From positions 1-5,995 of the forward strand of contig NZ_CALIJA010000063.1 of assembly GCF_938017615.1 (NCBI RefSeq): 5,995 nt of DNA, written 5' to 3'. Positions 5,933 through 5,995 of the stretch are shown one piece after another. The notes beneath the pieces are model-generated. The model worked only from the letters and a program-made list of their open reading frames with translations. It ran no database searches and had not been told where the DNA came from. The translations under genes were made by a program, and so were the position numbers. This DNA is from an uncultured Campylobacter sp. GTDB lineage: Bacteria > Campylobacterota > Campylobacteria > Campylobacterales > Campylobacteraceae. Positions within the stretch are counted from its first letter, which is position 1; every line of letters begins with the position of its first letter.

Positions 5933-5995
5933 TTAGTTGCGCGGTAGCGGGATAGACTTTCCGTTTAAATTTATAGCGTTGTTAGCTTTATCGTA
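5933..5995 (-). CDS. C-terminal end of an unidentified gene (partial)
   Basis: The last 20 codons read YDKANNAINLNGKSIPLPRN and stop at TAA (5933-5935), right before the terminator at 5888-5926, which is strong support for a real gene end. The gene continues beyond the right edge. Twenty residues show no motif I can name. There is no terminal phenylalanine, which argues against an ordinary outer-membrane beta-barrel. The gene is on the same strand as nrdA, but the terminator and separate promoter make a shared transcript unlikely. Confidence 0.75.
   Translation of the reverse strand, partial: YDKANNAINLNGKSIPLPRN

Noticed and set aside
1..5995. CRISPR array, tRNA, rRNA, insertion sequence or attachment site
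   Set aside because: No regularly spaced repeats, cloverleaf, transposase fragment or terminal inverted repeats were seen, including around the edges of the AT-rich cassette.

Overview
The window looks like chromosomal DNA from a Campylobacter-type epsilonproteobacterium, most likely one of the higher-GC (oral-type) species. The main evidence is the complete class Ia ribonucleotide reductase large subunit on the minus strand. It has the form I associate with Campylobacter and Helicobacter: about 790 residues, an extra segment between two active-site cysteines, and a C-terminal CEGC tail. The abundant AAATTT/AAAATTTT tracts in and between genes fit the same group. The species cannot be fixed from the sequence alone.

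The left third (1-1942) is a run of four small plus-strand genes encoding proteins of 158, 158, 208 and 73 residues. They are clearly AT-richer (28-38% GC on the lines I counted) than the rest (about 50-57% GC on lines counted in the two large genes). Each has its own Shine-Dalgarno sequence and gaps are short. None is a textbook family, but their size, soluble acidic/aromatic composition and motifs (YDDRG, SWS, VWRPV) fit proteins that accumulate downstream of polymorphic or contact-dependent toxins as immunity genes. The first 44-69 bases probably hold the C-terminal end of the upstream gene, plausibly the toxin. The second gene has an amber stop, but its frame stays open for 16 more codons and ends in an ATGA overlap with the third gene, so it appears to be shortened.

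The middle (1943-3187) has a good sigma70-type promoter and a 304-residue membrane-anchored DUF3137-like protein. A 233-base convergent intergenic region follows, with a strong GC hairpin that probably ends transcription.

The right half holds nrdA (3188-5560, minus). Its 372-base upstream region contains a TATAAT promoter element, a small hairpin at the predicted transcript start, a possible 25-codon leader ORF and an 11-base direct repeat. At the right edge are the last 20 codons of another minus-strand gene, followed by a near-perfect rho-independent terminator that separates it from nrdA. nrdA makes deoxyribonucleotides with a separately encoded NrdB. No functional link between nrdA, the DUF3137 gene and the left cassette is visible; the cassette looks like an accessory insertion beside housekeeping genes.
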